Source of the DNA: Bacteroidota bacterium
Lineage (GTDB): Bacteria; Bacteroidota; Bacteroidia; Cytophagales; Cytophagaceae
Direction of reading: 5' to 3'
Length of the DNA: 64,000 bases
Assembly: GCA_023391415.1 (NCBI GenBank)
Contig: JAEWAY010000030.1
Location: forward strand, 1 to 64,000
Below are positions 7,786 to 16,753 of the stretch, piece by piece (the stretch's first letter is position 1; every line of letters begins with the position of its first letter). The notes beneath the pieces were generated by a model. It worked only from the letters and a program-made list of their open reading frames with translations, did not search any database and had not been told where the DNA came from. Made by a program: the position numbers and the translations under genes.

Positions 7786-9909
7786 TCAGTTGTTTTCGTC
7801 CGTTTTTACTTTAATATCAGTACCCAGGCGTTGCAGATAGGCGATCAGCGCCACTATTTCCTTGCGGTCGCCTACTTCTATGCCCGCCTCTTTCAGTCCC
7901 GTAGTAATCGTCGCGGCTTGCGTCGCCAGGTCCTCGTTGGCACGCCCCTCATATCCCTCCGGATAAGGCACGCCCAGTGTTCGCATCGCGCTGATAATGG
8001 ACGGCGTCCGGCTGGTATCGATGTTCTTCTCAAACAACCATGGATAAGCCGGCATGATCGAGCCCGGAGACATGCTTTCCGGATCGAGCATATGGTTGTA
8101 GTGCCATGAATCCGGATATTTACCGCCTAGCCGGTGCACATCCGGCCCTGTACGCTTCGAACCCCACAAGTGCGGATGGTCGTAAACGAATTCTCCGGCT
8201 TTGGAATACTCTCCATAGCGCTCAGTCTCCGAACGGAAGGGACGGACCATCTGCGTATGACAGTTATTACACCCTTCCTTTATATAAATATCTCTGCCAT
8301 GCAGCTCCAGCGAGGTATAGGGCTTCACACTTTCAATCGTCGGTATATTGGACTTGACAAGGAACGTCGGAATCATCTCTACCAGACCGCCGATCAGGAT
8401 CACCACCAGACTCAGAATCATCAATTGCGCCGGTCTGCGCTCAATCACCCGGTGCCAATGATCTTTTCCGGCATGGGTTTCTTTGACCAGCGCGGGCGCG
8501 GTAGCTTCTTCGTTGGCCAGGAAAGAGCCTTTGCGGGCGGTCATGATCAGATTGTAAGCCATCGTAATCGTACCGGTAATAAACATGGCTCCGCCAAGCG
8601 CTCTGAGCATATACATGGTACGGATCTGCGTGACGGTTTCCAAAAAGTTGGGATACGCCAGCAAGCCGTCCTGAGTAAACTCTTTCCACATCAGACTTTG
8701 TGTAAAACCAGCCCAATACATGGGAAGCGCGTAAAACAGAATCCCCAGCGAGCCGATCAGAAAATGGAAATTGGCCAGCTTTTTCGAATACAATTCCGTT
8801 CTGAACAACTTTGGAAACAGCCAGTACAGCATACCGAAGGTAAGAAAGCCATTCCAGCCAAGACCACCTACGTGAACATGCGCCACGATCCAGTCGGTAA
8901 AGTGTCCGATCGCGTTGACATTTTTTAGTGAAAGCATCGGTCCTTCGAATGTAGCCATACCATACGCGGTAATCGCTACCACCATAAATTTCAGCACCGC
9001 GTCTTCACGCACTTTGTCCCAGGCTCCCCTGAGTGTCAGCAAACCATTGAGCATACCACCCCAGGAAGGCGCGAGCAACATCACGGAAAATACTACTCCT
9101 AGCGACTGCGCCCAGTCAGGCAGCGAAGTGTACAGCAAATGGTGCGGCCCGGCCCAGATATAAAGGAAAATCAGGGCCCAGAAATGTATAATGGACAGAC
9201 GATAGGAATATACCGGACGGTTGGCCGCCTTGGGCACAAAATAATACATCAGTCCCAGATAGGGAGTAGTGAGGAAAAACGCCACCGCGTTGTGCCCGTA
9301 CCACCACTGCACCAGGGCGTCCTGCACACCCGCGTACCAGGAATAGCTTTTCATAAAGGATACCGGCAATCCGAAGGAGTTGACTATATGCAGCACCGCT
9401 ACCGTCACAAAAGTCCCGATATAAAACCAGATAGCCACATACATATGGCGCTCCCTTCGTTTCAGAATAGTGGCGAACATGTTCCAGCCAAAGACGACCC
9501 AGATCAGGGTAATGGCGATATCGATCGGCCACTCCAGCTCGGCGTATTCCTTGCTGGTGGTATAGCCCATGGGCAGGGTCAGTACCGCCGAAAGAATGAT
9601 GAGCTGCCAGCCCCAGAAATTGATCTGGCTCAGCGTATCGCTGTACATCCGGGCTTTGCAGAGGCGCTGTAATGAATAATACACACCGGTAAAGATACCA
9701 TTGCCCACAAAGGCGAAAATGACCGCGTTGGTATGCAGCGGGCGTATCCGGCCGAAAGTGGTAAACTCCAACCCGAAATTGAGCGCCGGCCAGGCCAGTT
9801 GCAAAGCGACCAGCAGCCCTACCAGCATACCGATCACCCCCCAGGCGATTGTCGCGAAAGCGAAATTCCGGACAATGGTGTTGTCGTACGAAAACTTCTC
9901 TAATTGCAT
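7786..9909 (-). CDS. ccoN: Fused cytochrome cbb3 oxidase subunits I and II (CcoN-CcoO)
   Basis: This 707-residue fusion holds the catalytic subunit and the mono-heme c subunit of the high-affinity terminal oxidase that reduces O2 to water at low oxygen. Residues 1 to about 475 are CcoN, with 12 or more membrane helices and His ligands in RPLHTNAVIF, WWYGHNAVAFF and HVHVGGLGWNGF. A membrane anchor follows near 500-520, then CcoO with the heme motif CNNCH and the family signature QMVRPFRSETERYGEYS. Fusion of the two is usual in Bacteroidota. ATG at 9909 was chosen; a GTG at 9915 is also in frame. Confidence 0.96.
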   Translation of the reverse strand: MQLEKFSYDNTIVRNFAFATIAWGVIGMLVGLLVALQLAWPALNFGLEFTTFGRIRPLHTNAVIFAFVGNGIFTGVYYSLQRLCKARMYSDTLSQINFWGWQLIILSAVLTLPMGYTTSKEYAELEWPIDIAITLIWVVFGWNMFATILKRRERHMYVAIWFYIGTFVTVAVLHIVNSFGLPVSFMKSYSWYAGVQDALVQWWYGHNAVAFFLTTPYLGLMYYFVPKAANRPVYSYRLSIIHFWALIFLYIWAGPHHLLYTSLPDWAQSLGVVFSVMLLAPSWGGMLNGLLTLRGAWDKVREDAVLKFMVVAITAYGMATFEGPMLSLKNVNAIGHFTDWIVAHVHVGGLGWNGFLTFGMLYWLFPKLFRTELYSKKLANFHFLIGSLGILFYALPMYWAGFTQSLMWKEFTQDGLLAYPNFLETVTQIRTMYMLRALGGAMFITGTITMAYNLIMTARKGSFLANEEATAPALVKETHAGKDHWHRVIERRPAQLMILSLVVILIGGLVEMIPTFLVKSNIPTIESVKPYTSLELHGRDIYIKEGCNNCHTQMVRPFRSETERYGEYSKAGEFVYDHPHLWGSKRTGPDVHRLGGKYPDSWHYNHMLDPESMSPGSIMPAYPWLFEKNIDTSRTPSIISAMRTLGVPYPEGYEGRANEDLATQAATITTGLKEAGIEVGDRKEIVALIAYLQRLGTDIKVKTDENN

Positions 9910-9915
9910 GTTCAC

Positions 9916-10083
9916 TTACTTATTGTTTTGTTTAGGTTCTGTTTGTTTCTCCTCAAAAAGCATCCGCACCGAAGGCGTATAATCATCTTCATACTGCCCG
10001 TCCCGGACCGCCCACAAAAAAGCGCCGAGGAACGATCCCGCTACCAGCAGGCTGACGATCACCAGAATAATCAATACACTCAT
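9916..10083 (-). CDS. ccoS: CcoS-like cbb3 oxidase maturation protein
   Basis: This 55-residue protein has one N-terminal helix (MSVLIILVIVSLLVAGSFLG), then AFLWAVRDGQYEDDYTPSVR. The FLWAVRDGQ(Y/F)DD pattern is the CcoS signature. CcoS is needed to place heme and copper into the oxidase. It is the first gene of the minus-strand row, with the ATG at 10083 and 6 bases to ccoNO. Longer in-frame starts upstream lack similarity to the family. Confidence 0.92.
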   Translation of the reverse strand: MSVLIILVIVSLLVAGSFLGAFLWAVRDGQYEDDYTPSVRMLFEEKQTEPKQNNK

Positions 10084-10404
10084 AGTATGCCGTTCTTTGT
10101 ACACAAATAAAGAGGATAGCCGCTCCCCGATGAATGAGTTCCGACACCACCGGAAATGATATTTGTCAGTTTTACGGGAAGTCCGCGAATTAAAGCGAAA
10201 CAAAAAGTACAGGCCGGCCCGTAATTCCCGCGAGTCCTAAAAACACTTTAAGAAACAATGTTATGCCATCTATTCCATTGAAAACAGGTATTATCGCGAA
10301 AGCGTTAGCCGGCAATCCGTTAAAACCATTTTAACATTTCCGATGAACATTGTAAATTGAGGAATTACAATCTCTGGCGACAAATATTAAATAATAATTC
10401 ATTT
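10084..10404. other. Divergent intergenic region ccoS / lemA
   Basis: No gene is seen in these 321 bases. They must hold the promoter of the ccoS operon (minus) and of lemA (plus). The only clear site is the FNR/CRP-like palindrome at 10157. No exact TAnnTTTG element was found for either direction. Confidence 0.7.
10157..10168. promoter_or_regulatory. FNR/CRP-like palindrome upstream of ccoS operon
   Basis: The sequence TGAT-ATTT-GTCA differs at one position from the FNR core TGAT-N4-ATCA. It lies 74-85 bases before the ccoS start, a usual place for an activator site. A closer match lies upstream of ccoI. Which regulator binds is not known. Confidence 0.4.
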
Positions 10405-10965
10405 ATGATTCTGATAGCGATCTTTAGCTTTATATTTCTATTGATGTGCGTTGTTCAATACAACCAACTGATTCGGGTAAAAAACAATGTCGACAACGCG
10501 TATGGCGCGTTGGACGCGGCGCTACAACAGCGCTACGACATGATTCCTAATCTTGTCGCGGTGATTCAGCAATACTCGGCATACGAAAAGGATACCCTGG
10601 AAGGAGTCGTAAAACTGCGTGTCCGGGCTTGTGACTCAGGTACCATCTCTCCTGATGAAAAACTAAAACTGGACAGGGAACTTAGCACAAATCTGGGCAA
10701 ACTAATGGTAAATGTAGAAAGCTATCCTGACCTGAAAGCAAGCGCGAACTTCCAACACCTTCAACGATCCCTCAACGAGGTGGAAGCTCAGATCGCCGCG
10801 TCCCGAAGAGCATACAACGCTACGATTACCGAATACAACAACGCGATCCAGACTTTTCCCGGCAATATGTTCGCCTCAGCCATGGAGATGCGCCCCAAAA
10901 ACGTATTGAGCATTCCTCAAGCGGACAGAAACAATATTGATGTACGAAAGCATTTTCAACAATAG
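10405..10965 (+). CDS. lemA: LemA family protein
   Basis: This protein of about 186 residues has an N-terminal membrane helix (residues 1-18) and a long helical domain outside or under the membrane. The LemA signature is plain: YNQLIRVKNNVDNAYGALD, then QQRYDMIPNLVAVIQQYSAYEKDTLEGVVKLR. LemA proteins are widespread, but their molecular role is poorly known. The downstream DUF3137 gene is a frequent partner. ATG at 10405 places the helix at the N-terminus; an in-frame TTG at 10357 is less likely. Confidence 0.92.
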   Translation: MILIAIFSFIFLLMCVVQYNQLIRVKNNVDNAYGALDAALQQRYDMIPNLVAVIQQYSAYEKDTLEGVVKLRVRACDSGTISPDEKLKLDRELSTNLGKLMVNVESYPDLKASANFQHLQRSLNEVEAQIAASRRAYNATITEYNNAIQTFPGNMFASAMEMRPKNVLSIPQADRNNIDVRKHFQQ

Positions 10966-11084
10966 GATCAAAAGCCGCTCAAATACACATTGATTTTCAA
11001 ACACTTTCAATCAATCCAAAAAGACATTAAACCTGATAATCAGTGATCATCGCTCGATGATTCATAGCAAAGCCTTGCAATACC

Positions 11085-12017
11085 ATGAATGAGGACGAAC
11101 AATTCAAGAGTTTTTATGAAACTGTATTAGCACCCGAACTGGAAAGTTATGACGCGCTAAAGAAAAAATACGACGCTCATAAAACGAAAGCGAAAAACGC
11201 TTTCATAATAAGCATTTTAATACCGTTTTTATTCACAATCGACTTCTTGGCATACAATTTTCCGTTTATTATCCTCATTAGTTCTTTTGTTGGCTTTTGC
11301 TACGCGTTTGTCCATAATGGCAAATCCTATAACTACAAAATGGAGTTCCGATCCGGTTTCAAGCGAAAAATTCTTCCTCTGTTGATCAAAAAGGTCAATC
11401 CTGACTGGCAGTATTATCCCAACAGGTCGATTAGCCGGAACGAATATGAAACCAGTGGTCTTTTCTGGCGCAAGTGCGATAGGTTCAGTGGCGATGATCT
11501 GGTAGTCGGTCAAGTCGGCCAGACAGACTTCAGGAGCTCAGAACTACATACCCAATATGAGGAAGAATACAAAGACAAGGATGGTAAAACTCAATCCACC
11601 TACCGGACCATCTTCCAAGGATTTTTCTTTCATGCCGATTTCAATAAGGATTTTAAGGGAGAAACCTATGTATTGCCGGCATTAACAGGCCCCGGCAGGG
11701 AAGTCAAGTTGGAAAACCCCGAATTCGCCAACATATTTAGTGTTTCTTCAACATGCCAGGTTGAAGCCAGATATCTGCTTACTCCCGCCATAATGGAAGC
11801 CATCCTGCGAATCCGCAGGCTTTACCGTACCACAACCCAATTGTCCTTTGTAGGCTCCCGCGTATATGTCGCTATTGATATGGAGGATGAACTATTTGAA
11901 GCCGATTTTCAGGATCGAAACTACAATGGCCTCCGATTTATATTCGACCTGTTTAAGCTTAATGAAACGATCATCAAGGAATTAAACCTCAATACCAGAA
12001 TCTGGACGAAAGAGTAA
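11085..12017 (+). CDS. DUF3137 membrane protein, LemA partner
   Basis: This 310-residue protein has two adjacent membrane helices at about 38-80 (AFIISILIPFLFTIDFLAY and FPFIILISSFVGFCYAFVH) and a soluble domain with the DUF3137 pattern (FRSSELHT near 148, FQGFFFHADFNKDF near 175). Function is not established. Genes of this family commonly sit beside lemA, and here it follows lemA on the same strand after 119 bases. It ends 47 bases from the convergent ccoI. Confidence 0.85.
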   Translation: MNEDEQFKSFYETVLAPELESYDALKKKYDAHKTKAKNAFIISILIPFLFTIDFLAYNFPFIILISSFVGFCYAFVHNGKSYNYKMEFRSGFKRKILPLLIKKVNPDWQYYPNRSISRNEYETSGLFWRKCDRFSGDDLVVGQVGQTDFRSSELHTQYEEEYKDKDGKTQSTYRTIFQGFFFHADFNKDFKGETYVLPALTGPGREVKLENPEFANIFSVSSTCQVEARYLLTPAIMEAILRIRRLYRTTTQLSFVGSRVYVAIDMEDELFEADFQDRNYNGLRFIFDLFKLNETIIKELNLNTRIWTKE

Positions 12018-12064
12018 ACACGCGCCCCTTTTTCGTGGCGCATATCTCCCGGGGGAAGGGAAGT

Positions 12065-14467
12065 TTACCCGAACCGGTACTTTCTCTTCGCCAGCACTCT
12101 GCTCATAATCACTACAAACGCGATCACCGACACGGAACTAACGGGCATCAGTATGGCCGCGATCAATGGCCTGAGTATACCCTGCACGGCGAAATAAAGT
12201 CCCACCGCGTTGTAGGCCAGCGCCAGCGCCAGTCCCCAGTATACAATCCGCATACAGTCTCCGCTATAGCGCGTAAAATCCGGTAGCCGATGTACGGAGG
12301 CAGCTTCCAGAATCGCGTCGCAGGCCGGGGAAAAACTTCCCTTGTTTTCCACAATACTGATTCCGCAGTCGCTTTGCAGCAGCGCTCCCGCGTCGTTGAG
12401 GCCATCTCCCACCATCAGTACCTGTCTGGTTTCTGTAAGCTTTTTTATGTACTCTTTCTTATCGGCCGGAGACTGATTGAAATGCATATGACTGTTGTCG
12501 AAGTAAGGACGCAGCGTACCCTTTTCCGCGTCATTGTCTCCCGATAACAAATGTAGTTCACTGGATTTTTCCAGTCTTCTCAGCATCAGATCCAGACCCG
12601 GACGGTATTTGTTGTGGAAACGGAAACAACCTCTGACCTCGCCGTCTATACTAAACCATACACTGGTCTGGGCACTGTTCCTCTCCCTCTCCGCCGGTAC
12701 CGCGCCGACAAACGAGGCCGAGCCAATCCGAATCTCCATGTCCTCCGCGACCGCGTACATGCCCTGGCCCGGAAACTCTTCAAACATGCTGACCGGCGCA
12801 TGCTCTCCGGCGGGCAAGTACGCGCTAAGCGTCCGCGACAAGGGATGTGTCGAGTGACGACATACCGATCGCGCCAGCGTTATATCCCTTTCTGTCAGAT
12901 CCCCTTCCCGCGTTATCGCGGCTTCTCCCGCGTGGGTAATAGTCCCGGTCTTGTCAAAAACCACCGTATCTATGGAAGCGAGTCGCTCCACCACCTCCGC
13001 GTTTTTGAGATACAAACCGTTCCGACCCATAATATTCATGGCCGTGCCAAAACAAAACGGAATCGCCAGCGAAAATATGCAGGGGCAAAAAATAATCAGT
13101 ACCGTGACCGCGGCGTACAAGGCGGTAGACGACGCTCCCTGGCTATACCAGTACAGATAGGAGCCCAGACTGATCAGCAGCACCACAATGGTGAAGTATA
13201 CGCCTACCCTGTTGGTAAAATCCGTCAGCCCCGATCCGCGTTCCCGGGCTTCTTCCTTGTTCCAGAGTCGCGTCAGATAGCTGTGCGACACTTCTTTGAT
13301 CAGCCGCAGCCGGATGGTGGCTCCCGACTGACGTCCGCCCGCGTAGAGCTGGTCGCCGTTTTTCTTGGATATAGGCGCGGATTCTCCTGTTACAAAACTA
13401 TAGTCTATATTTCCTTCGCCTCCGACCAGTATGGCGTCGGCAGGTATAATTTCCCCGTTCCGGATCAGAATGACGTCACCCGGCTTCAGGTCGCTGACCG
13501 GTACAAACGATTCTTTCCCTTCTTCTACCCTGGTCACCGCCAGCGGAAAATAGGATTTATAATCCCGCTCAAACGACAGCGCCTGATACGTCTTGCTCTG
13601 ATACCATTTGCCAACCAGCAGAAAGAACACCAGTCCGGTCAGCGAATCCAGATAACCGGAACCAGTTCCGCTCACTATTTCATATACACTCTGTCCAAAA
13701 GCCGCGATCAGGCCGAGCGCGATCGGCAAGTCCATATTGATTGTCCGGTTTTTGAGCGAATACCAGGACGAGGTAAAATAATCGGAAGCGCTAAAGACAA
13801 ATACCGGCAGAGCCAGCAAGAGGCTAAGCCCCGAAAACAGGTACCTGAAATTATCCGAGAAAGTATCGGTGAAAGCGAGGTAATCGGGCAAAGCGAGCAT
13901 CATGATATTGCCAAAGCAAAACCCGGCGATACCCAGCTTATAGTACAAGGAACGATTTACAGACTTCCGCGATACCGGTTTGCCGTCCATGGTGATCAAA
14001 GGTGGATAGCCCAGGGAAGCCAGCAACCGGGCCAGCTCCCGCAGGCTGATACCACTGTCAAAACGCGCGTCAAGTTCCTTGCGTTGAAACTGTATCGTAG
14101 ACTGAATAATGGATGGGTCTATTTTATGCAGATTTTCGAGCAACCAAATACAGGAACTGCAATGAATCGAAGGTATATAAAACGTAACGCCTGTCACGCC
14201 TCCTTCTTCAAAATTGATGATCGTCCGCTTTATTTTTTCTTCGTCCAGATAAGCGTAGTCGTTTTCCGTCGCGCCACCTATCCGGTTTCCGGCCTTGTCG
14301 TCCAGCGAATAATAAGTGCATAGTTCATGTTCGTTGAGTAGCTCATAGACGGACTTGCAACCATTGCAGCAAAAGACATGAGCGTCGAACTCGACTCCCC
14401 GTTCCCCGCATTGTTCTCCACAGTGATAGCAACTGGTCTGAACAGTTGTTTTTAAAGCTTCCGGCAT
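12065..14467 (-). CDS. ccoI: Copper-transporting P-type ATPase (CcoI/FixI type)
   Basis: This 800-residue P1B ATPase exports copper across the inner membrane for the cbb3 oxidase. The N-terminus has a Cys-rich module (CYHCGEQCGERG, then FCCNGCKSVYEL) typical of CcoI, followed by an HMA-like region with CSSCIWLLENL. The membrane copper site is CPC in IIFCPCIFSLAIPF; most relatives have CPCAL here. DKTGT (phosphorylation), TGES and GDGLNDAGAL are all present. It is separate from the cco operon and has its own upstream FNR-like site. Copper rather than zinc or cadmium is inferred from CPC and context. Confidence 0.94.
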   Translation of the reverse strand: MPEALKTTVQTSCYHCGEQCGERGVEFDAHVFCCNGCKSVYELLNEHELCTYYSLDDKAGNRIGGATENDYAYLDEEKIKRTIINFEEGGVTGVTFYIPSIHCSSCIWLLENLHKIDPSIIQSTIQFQRKELDARFDSGISLRELARLLASLGYPPLITMDGKPVSRKSVNRSLYYKLGIAGFCFGNIMMLALPDYLAFTDTFSDNFRYLFSGLSLLLALPVFVFSASDYFTSSWYSLKNRTINMDLPIALGLIAAFGQSVYEIVSGTGSGYLDSLTGLVFFLLVGKWYQSKTYQALSFERDYKSYFPLAVTRVEEGKESFVPVSDLKPGDVILIRNGEIIPADAILVGGEGNIDYSFVTGESAPISKKNGDQLYAGGRQSGATIRLRLIKEVSHSYLTRLWNKEEARERGSGLTDFTNRVGVYFTIVVLLISLGSYLYWYSQGASSTALYAAVTVLIIFCPCIFSLAIPFCFGTAMNIMGRNGLYLKNAEVVERLASIDTVVFDKTGTITHAGEAAITREGDLTERDITLARSVCRHSTHPLSRTLSAYLPAGEHAPVSMFEEFPGQGMYAVAEDMEIRIGSASFVGAVPAERERNSAQTSVWFSIDGEVRGCFRFHNKYRPGLDLMLRRLEKSSELHLLSGDNDAEKGTLRPYFDNSHMHFNQSPADKKEYIKKLTETRQVLMVGDGLNDAGALLQSDCGISIVENKGSFSPACDAILEAASVHRLPDFTRYSGDCMRIVYWGLALALAYNAVGLYFAVQGILRPLIAAILMPVSSVSVIAFVVIMSRVLAKRKYRFG

Positions 14468-14527
14468 AGAGATGATTTTTTCGCTTTCCTATGTTACAAA
14501 GAAACATGGAAGACGGGGTCAAATAAA

Positions 14528-14539
14528 TGATAAATATCA
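14528..14539. promoter_or_regulatory. FNR-like palindrome between ccoI and osmC-like gene
   Basis: TGAT-AAAT-ATCA matches exactly the core of the FNR consensus (TGAT-N4-ATCA). It lies 61-72 bases before the ccoI start on the minus strand, similar to the site before ccoS. On the other side its centre is about 65 bases upstream of the probable osmC-like transcription start, so it could serve either gene. Confidence 0.5.
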
Positions 14540-14584
14540 CCTCCGGGACTAAGCCTTGTCATCCCCTAAACGTGACGGGCCCCT

Positions 14585-14592
14585 TATCTTTG
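14585..14592 (+). promoter_or_regulatory. Bacteroidota -7 box for osmC-like gene
   Basis: TATCTTTG matches TAnnTTTG exactly and ends 23 bases before the ATG at 14616. The nearest upstream TTG is farther than the usual spacing, so the -33 element is unclear. Confidence 0.5.
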
Positions 14593-14615
14593 AAGCGCTA
14601 ATTCATTATAAGAAT

Positions 14616-15077
14616 ATGGGAACAGAAGAATATTTTTATGAAGTGGATCTGGCGCGTGAGCCGGGTGGCGAAGTACGAATCTCCGCGCACGGTCTGCAAC
14701 CCATATATGTTGTCGACGCCATAAAGCCACCCAAAGAGCGCAAAACCGTATGGACCGCCGAACACCTCCTGGCGGCTTCGGTATCAAATTCATTCATGAC
14801 TATCTTTTTGGATCTTTGCGAAAAAACGCGGGTAAACATACTTTCCTACCAGAGTCAATGCTTTGTCAAACTGGAAAAGCAAAAAGATAAGTTTGTAACG
14901 ACGGAGCTACTGGTACGGCCCACCATCAAACTAGCCGATCATCGGTCCATGCTCAAAGCCTACAAATATATAGAAGAGGCCGAAAGTCTGTGCCCGGTGC
15001 GCGATGTCTTAAAAATACCGGTGGAAGTCCACCCTCAGTTTGAATACCTCGACAAAGGCTCCAAGGTAAAAGCCTGA
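14616..15077 (+). CDS. OsmC-like protein lacking the peroxidatic cysteine
   Basis: This 153-residue protein has the OsmC/Ohr fold pattern: WTAEHLLAASVSNSFMTIFL at about 50-70 and CPVRDVLKIPVEVH at about 130. In active OsmC/Ohr peroxidases the first motif carries a Cys (as in AACFSMAL); here the aligned residue is Asn. The second Cys is kept. It may therefore not reduce organic peroxides by the usual mechanism. Some OsmC relatives of the YhfA type have unknown roles. It is divergent from ccoI and shares its intergenic region with the FNR-like site. Confidence 0.82.
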   Translation: MGTEEYFYEVDLAREPGGEVRISAHGLQPIYVVDAIKPPKERKTVWTAEHLLAASVSNSFMTIFLDLCEKTRVNILSYQSQCFVKLEKQKDKFVTTELLVRPTIKLADHRSMLKAYKYIEEAESLCPVRDVLKIPVEVHPQFEYLDKGSKVKA

Positions 15078-15089
15078 TCGATTTCCAGT

Positions 15090-15320
15090 TCAGGAGCGTA
15101 AATCGGGCCTGTCCTGATAGCCCCATTCCTCGTCATGACCAAGCTCCCGCCCCGTATAGCGTCCGTAGCGCAACACCGTATAGACCATCCACACCAGAAA
15201 CAGAGGGGAAATAGAAAACAAGAACAACAATAGTCTCAACGGCGCGTTGAGGCGGCTGGCGGCCGCGAACACTACCAGCAAAAGAGTGGTGACAAAAACG
15301 GCGATCTTCGGATTTTTCAT
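15090..15320 (-). CDS. Small two-helix membrane protein, unknown
   Basis: This 76-residue protein has two hydrophobic segments (IAVFVTTLLLVVFAAASRL and LLLFLFSISPLFLVWMVYTV) and an acidic C-terminus containing GHDEEWGYQDRPD. Codon use looks like the host's. I do not recognise a family with a known role. It ends 12 bases from the convergent osmC-like gene. Confidence 0.6.
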   Translation of the reverse strand: MKNPKIAVFVTTLLLVVFAAASRLNAPLRLLLFLFSISPLFLVWMVYTVLRYGRYTGRELGHDEEWGYQDRPDLRS

Positions 15321-15484
15321 ATTTCACAAACCGCGAAAGTCTGAGAAGGTTGCGGACTGCCGCGGAGTGTATTTTCAATCCGACATTTTCCATTATAAAA
15401 TAAGCGGGGAACTGGCATTCGTTTATAATGCGAGATCACTCACTCCCGAATATGATTAAAACCAGCGAGAGAAAAGATAAAACA

Positions 15485-16747
15485 CTACGCGACCGCCTGA
15501 ATTGTTTTCTTTTTCTTCCGCCGGACACCAGGTTTGGCTCTTGATGATACCTTCTTCCACCAAATAATAAAGCCGGTTACAGGTAGTGAACAGCCAATTA
15601 ATGACGCTATAAAGTAAAAAATCAAACTTGGCCATCCGAGAATTTCACCGGTATGCAAAGGAAGGGAGATTTCTACGAACTGCTCATGTAGTTTTTTGTC
15701 GGCGAAACGTTCAAGCGTTCTGAACTCACCCTGGTTGTTGAATATTACAATGTCAGGTACAATGGCTCCTAACATATTTTCCGTATTCATTTTTTTGACG
15801 GTAATACGCGGGGATTCTTCATTGGGCAAGGCAATGGTGGTAATGGCCCGATATGGCAGTTGTTTGTCGCTAAGATTTATTATTTCATCCAGGGATATAG
15901 TTTTCTCCAGATCCAGATTTTCCTTATCGTTTTCTGTCGCTATCATGTCTTTCAGCAAATCCTTAAACGAGTCGGATAACGCGTCATTGGCTGGCGCCTT
16001 CGAATTCGCGGTCAAAACCGGTTCCCCGCCTAAAGCCACAATAATTCCACTTTTTACCCAGCCATAAGAAACATACAGCCCTGTAACAGCGATGAACAAC
16101 AATAACAATAGACTATAAAAACCCAAAACATTATGCAAATCATAGTTTACGCGCGCGAACTTGGCTTTCCAGCGAATTACCAGTCCACCTTTCAGTTGTT
16201 TCCATTTTTTGGGAAGCCATAATACAAAGCCTGAAATCAGGAGGATAATAAATATTAGAATAGAAGCGGCCACTATGTCTCTGCCAATTCCGCTTATCAG
16301 CAATGAACGATGTATATTAAGTACAAAACTGAAGAACTCTTTCAGAGAATAATCCCCTGATCCCAGATTTTCCCCGGTATACGGATTCATATAAAAAGAT
16401 CCGATATGAATACCATCAACAGATTTGTAACTAATTGTCAGACTTTTGTTAGGAGATGAAGGAATAGTGATACCCGTAATTAGTTTTCCTTCATTTTTTA
16501 ATCTGTTCTGAATCGTATCAATAGGAAGCGCGGGCGTATTTTCTACTGAAACGTATACTTTGTCGTAATTCCAGGCATCTATTATTTTGTCTTTAAAAGT
16601 ATAAATACTCCCGCTAAGACATACAATAAATACAACAACAGAAGATAAAAGTCCGAGCCACAAATGCAGCGCGGACATTATATATTTAAACCAGGATTCT
16701 TTTGGCTTCTTTTCGCGAAGAAGAGCCTTAATAAATCGCTTCATCAA
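15485..16747 (-). CDS. PepSY-associated membrane protein (candidate siderophore reductase)
   Basis: This 420-residue inner-membrane protein belongs to the PepSY_TM family. A first helix (about 28-50, LHLWLGLLSSVVVFIVCLSG) is followed by periplasmic PepSY-like parts, then helices near 160, 205 and 385, ending SLPVTGFIIWWKK before a basic tail. Conserved His residues lie in SALHLWLG, NIHRSLL, DLHNVLGFY and LHTGE, as expected of a heme-carrying or electron-passing family. Related proteins such as FoxB and PiuB are thought to reduce ferric siderophores. It is the last gene in a row with a TonB receptor, which supports iron release. The ATG at 16744 is an equal start choice. Confidence 0.85.
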   Translation of the reverse strand: MMKRFIKALLREKKPKESWFKYIMSALHLWLGLLSSVVVFIVCLSGSIYTFKDKIIDAWNYDKVYVSVENTPALPIDTIQNRLKNEGKLITGITIPSSPNKSLTISYKSVDGIHIGSFYMNPYTGENLGSGDYSLKEFFSFVLNIHRSLLISGIGRDIVAASILIFIILLISGFVLWLPKKWKQLKGGLVIRWKAKFARVNYDLHNVLGFYSLLLLLFIAVTGLYVSYGWVKSGIIVALGGEPVLTANSKAPANDALSDSFKDLLKDMIATENDKENLDLEKTISLDEIINLSDKQLPYRAITTIALPNEESPRITVKKMNTENMLGAIVPDIVIFNNQGEFRTLERFADKKLHEQFVEISLPLHTGEILGWPSLIFYFIASLIGCSLPVTGFIIWWKKVSSRAKPGVRRKKKKTIQAVA

Positions 16748-16753
16748 TATGTA

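Noticed and set aside
12614..14323. 569-codon plus-strand open frame opposite ccoI
   Set aside because: The minus-strand frame has all P-type ATPase motifs; the plus frame is basic low-information sequence caused by host codon bias.
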